Shown here piece by piece: positions 6,174 through 6,292 of a stretch of DNA of 6,292 nucleotides; within the stretch, counting starts at the first letter, position 1; every line of letters starts with the position of its first letter. The notes beneath the pieces were generated by a model. It was given only the letters and a program-made list of their open reading frames with translations. It ran no database searches and was not told the origin of the DNA. Origin of the DNA: Burkholderiales bacterium (lineage in GTDB: Bacteria; Pseudomonadota; Gammaproteobacteria; Burkholderiales; Burkholderiaceae_C). A program made the translations under genes and the position numbers. Where the stretch lies: NCBI GenBank assembly GCA_006227785.1, contig SBFU01000066.1, positions 1 to 6,292 on the forward strand. The letters run 5' to 3'.

Positions 6174-6189
6174 CCCCCACAGAAGGGGG
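6174..6189. terminator. Short G/C hairpin between convergent genes, possible weak bidirectional terminator
   Basis: A CCCCC/GGGGG stem (6174-6178 with 6185-6189) with a 6-base loop begins 14 bases after the isomerase stop and ends one base from the stop of the - strand gene. Two further pairs (6171 with 6192, 6172 with 6191) are possible across a T-T mismatch. The position between convergent genes fits a terminator, but neither strand has a proper T-run after the stem, so its strength is doubtful. Confidence 0.4.
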
Positions 6190-6190
6190 T

Positions 6191-6292
6191 TCAGACGCCG
6201 ACCGGGGTGAAGTCTTCGCGCTCGGCAATGAAGTTCGGCCGTGGCGCCAGACCGCAGAACGGATCCACGGGTGTGTTGTGGACGCTGTTGAA
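6191..6292 (-). CDS. 3' end of an unidentified - strand gene (partial)
   Basis: Reading the complement from the window edge, 33 sense codons run without interruption to TGA at 6193-6191. The peptide begins FNSVHNTPVDPFCGLAPRPN and ends EREDFTPVGV. Of the 33 codons, 27 end in G or C, the pattern of the real genes here, and the composition looks like a normal soluble-protein C-terminus. The gene converges on the isomerase gene, with 31 bases between the two stops and a hairpin between them. I do not recognise the family; the visible part is too short to name it. The rest of the gene lies to the right of the window. The main alternative is chance: a 33-codon open stretch is not rare at this GC content. 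The position right after the hairpin and the codon pattern make a real gene more likely. Confidence 0.6.
   Translation of the reverse strand, partial: FNSVHNTPVDPFCGLAPRPNFIAEREDFTPVGV

Noticed and set aside
5479..6228. Open frame of 249 codons on the - strand opposite the isomerase gene
   Set aside because: Antisense shadow. The isomerase reads through cleanly with family motifs, and the more plausible - strand frame at the right edge is a different one.

Overview
The window looks like ordinary chromosomal DNA of a high-GC betaproteobacterium, most likely in or near the Comamonadaceae (Acidovorax/Hydrogenophaga-like). This placement is inference from strong G/C preference at third codon positions, tight gene packing, the gene families present, and a GC-rich palindromic intergenic element of a kind I remember from that family. 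No rRNA or other taxonomic marker is present. Seven complete genes lie on the + strand. The 3' end of an eighth gene on the - strand converges with them at the right edge. I see no tRNA, rRNA, CRISPR array, insertion sequence or phage gene.

Left part (1-4674): leucine/isovalerate degradation. The biotin-carrying alpha subunit of methylcrotonyl-CoA carboxylase (32-2050) is followed by a 118-base spacer with a nested inverted repeat. Next come a D-2-hydroxyacid dehydrogenase of the glyoxylate/hydroxypyruvate reductase A type (2169-3089), hydroxymethylglutaryl-CoA lyase (3099-4007) and a LysE/RhtB-family exporter (4009-4674). The carboxylase and the lyase carry out the first and last of the three steps from 3-methylcrotonyl-CoA to acetyl-CoA plus acetoacetate. 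The carboxylase beta subunit and methylglutaconyl-CoA hydratase are not in the window and are probably upstream. The reductase and exporter have no textbook role in this pathway but are packed against the lyase gene with gaps of 9 bases and 1 base.

Right part (4719-6159): a second, very tight three-gene unit. It encodes a YbaK/EbsC-type aminoacyl-tRNA deacylase-like protein, a small four-cysteine DUF1289 protein, and a 2-hydroxychromene-2-carboxylate isomerase-like (DsbA-fold, kappa-GST-like) protein. Both junctions are 4-base ATGA overlaps, which suggests translational coupling. A short G/C hairpin follows, then the last 33 codons of an unidentified - strand gene.

The two genes that follow a real gap (the reductase and the YbaK-like gene) both lack a Shine-Dalgarno sequence. 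Both have a TANNNT hexamer exactly six bases before the ATG, the arrangement expected for leaderless transcripts. This is the most testable regulatory observation here. I found no convincing evidence of a new biological system; the findings concern gene organisation and start signals.
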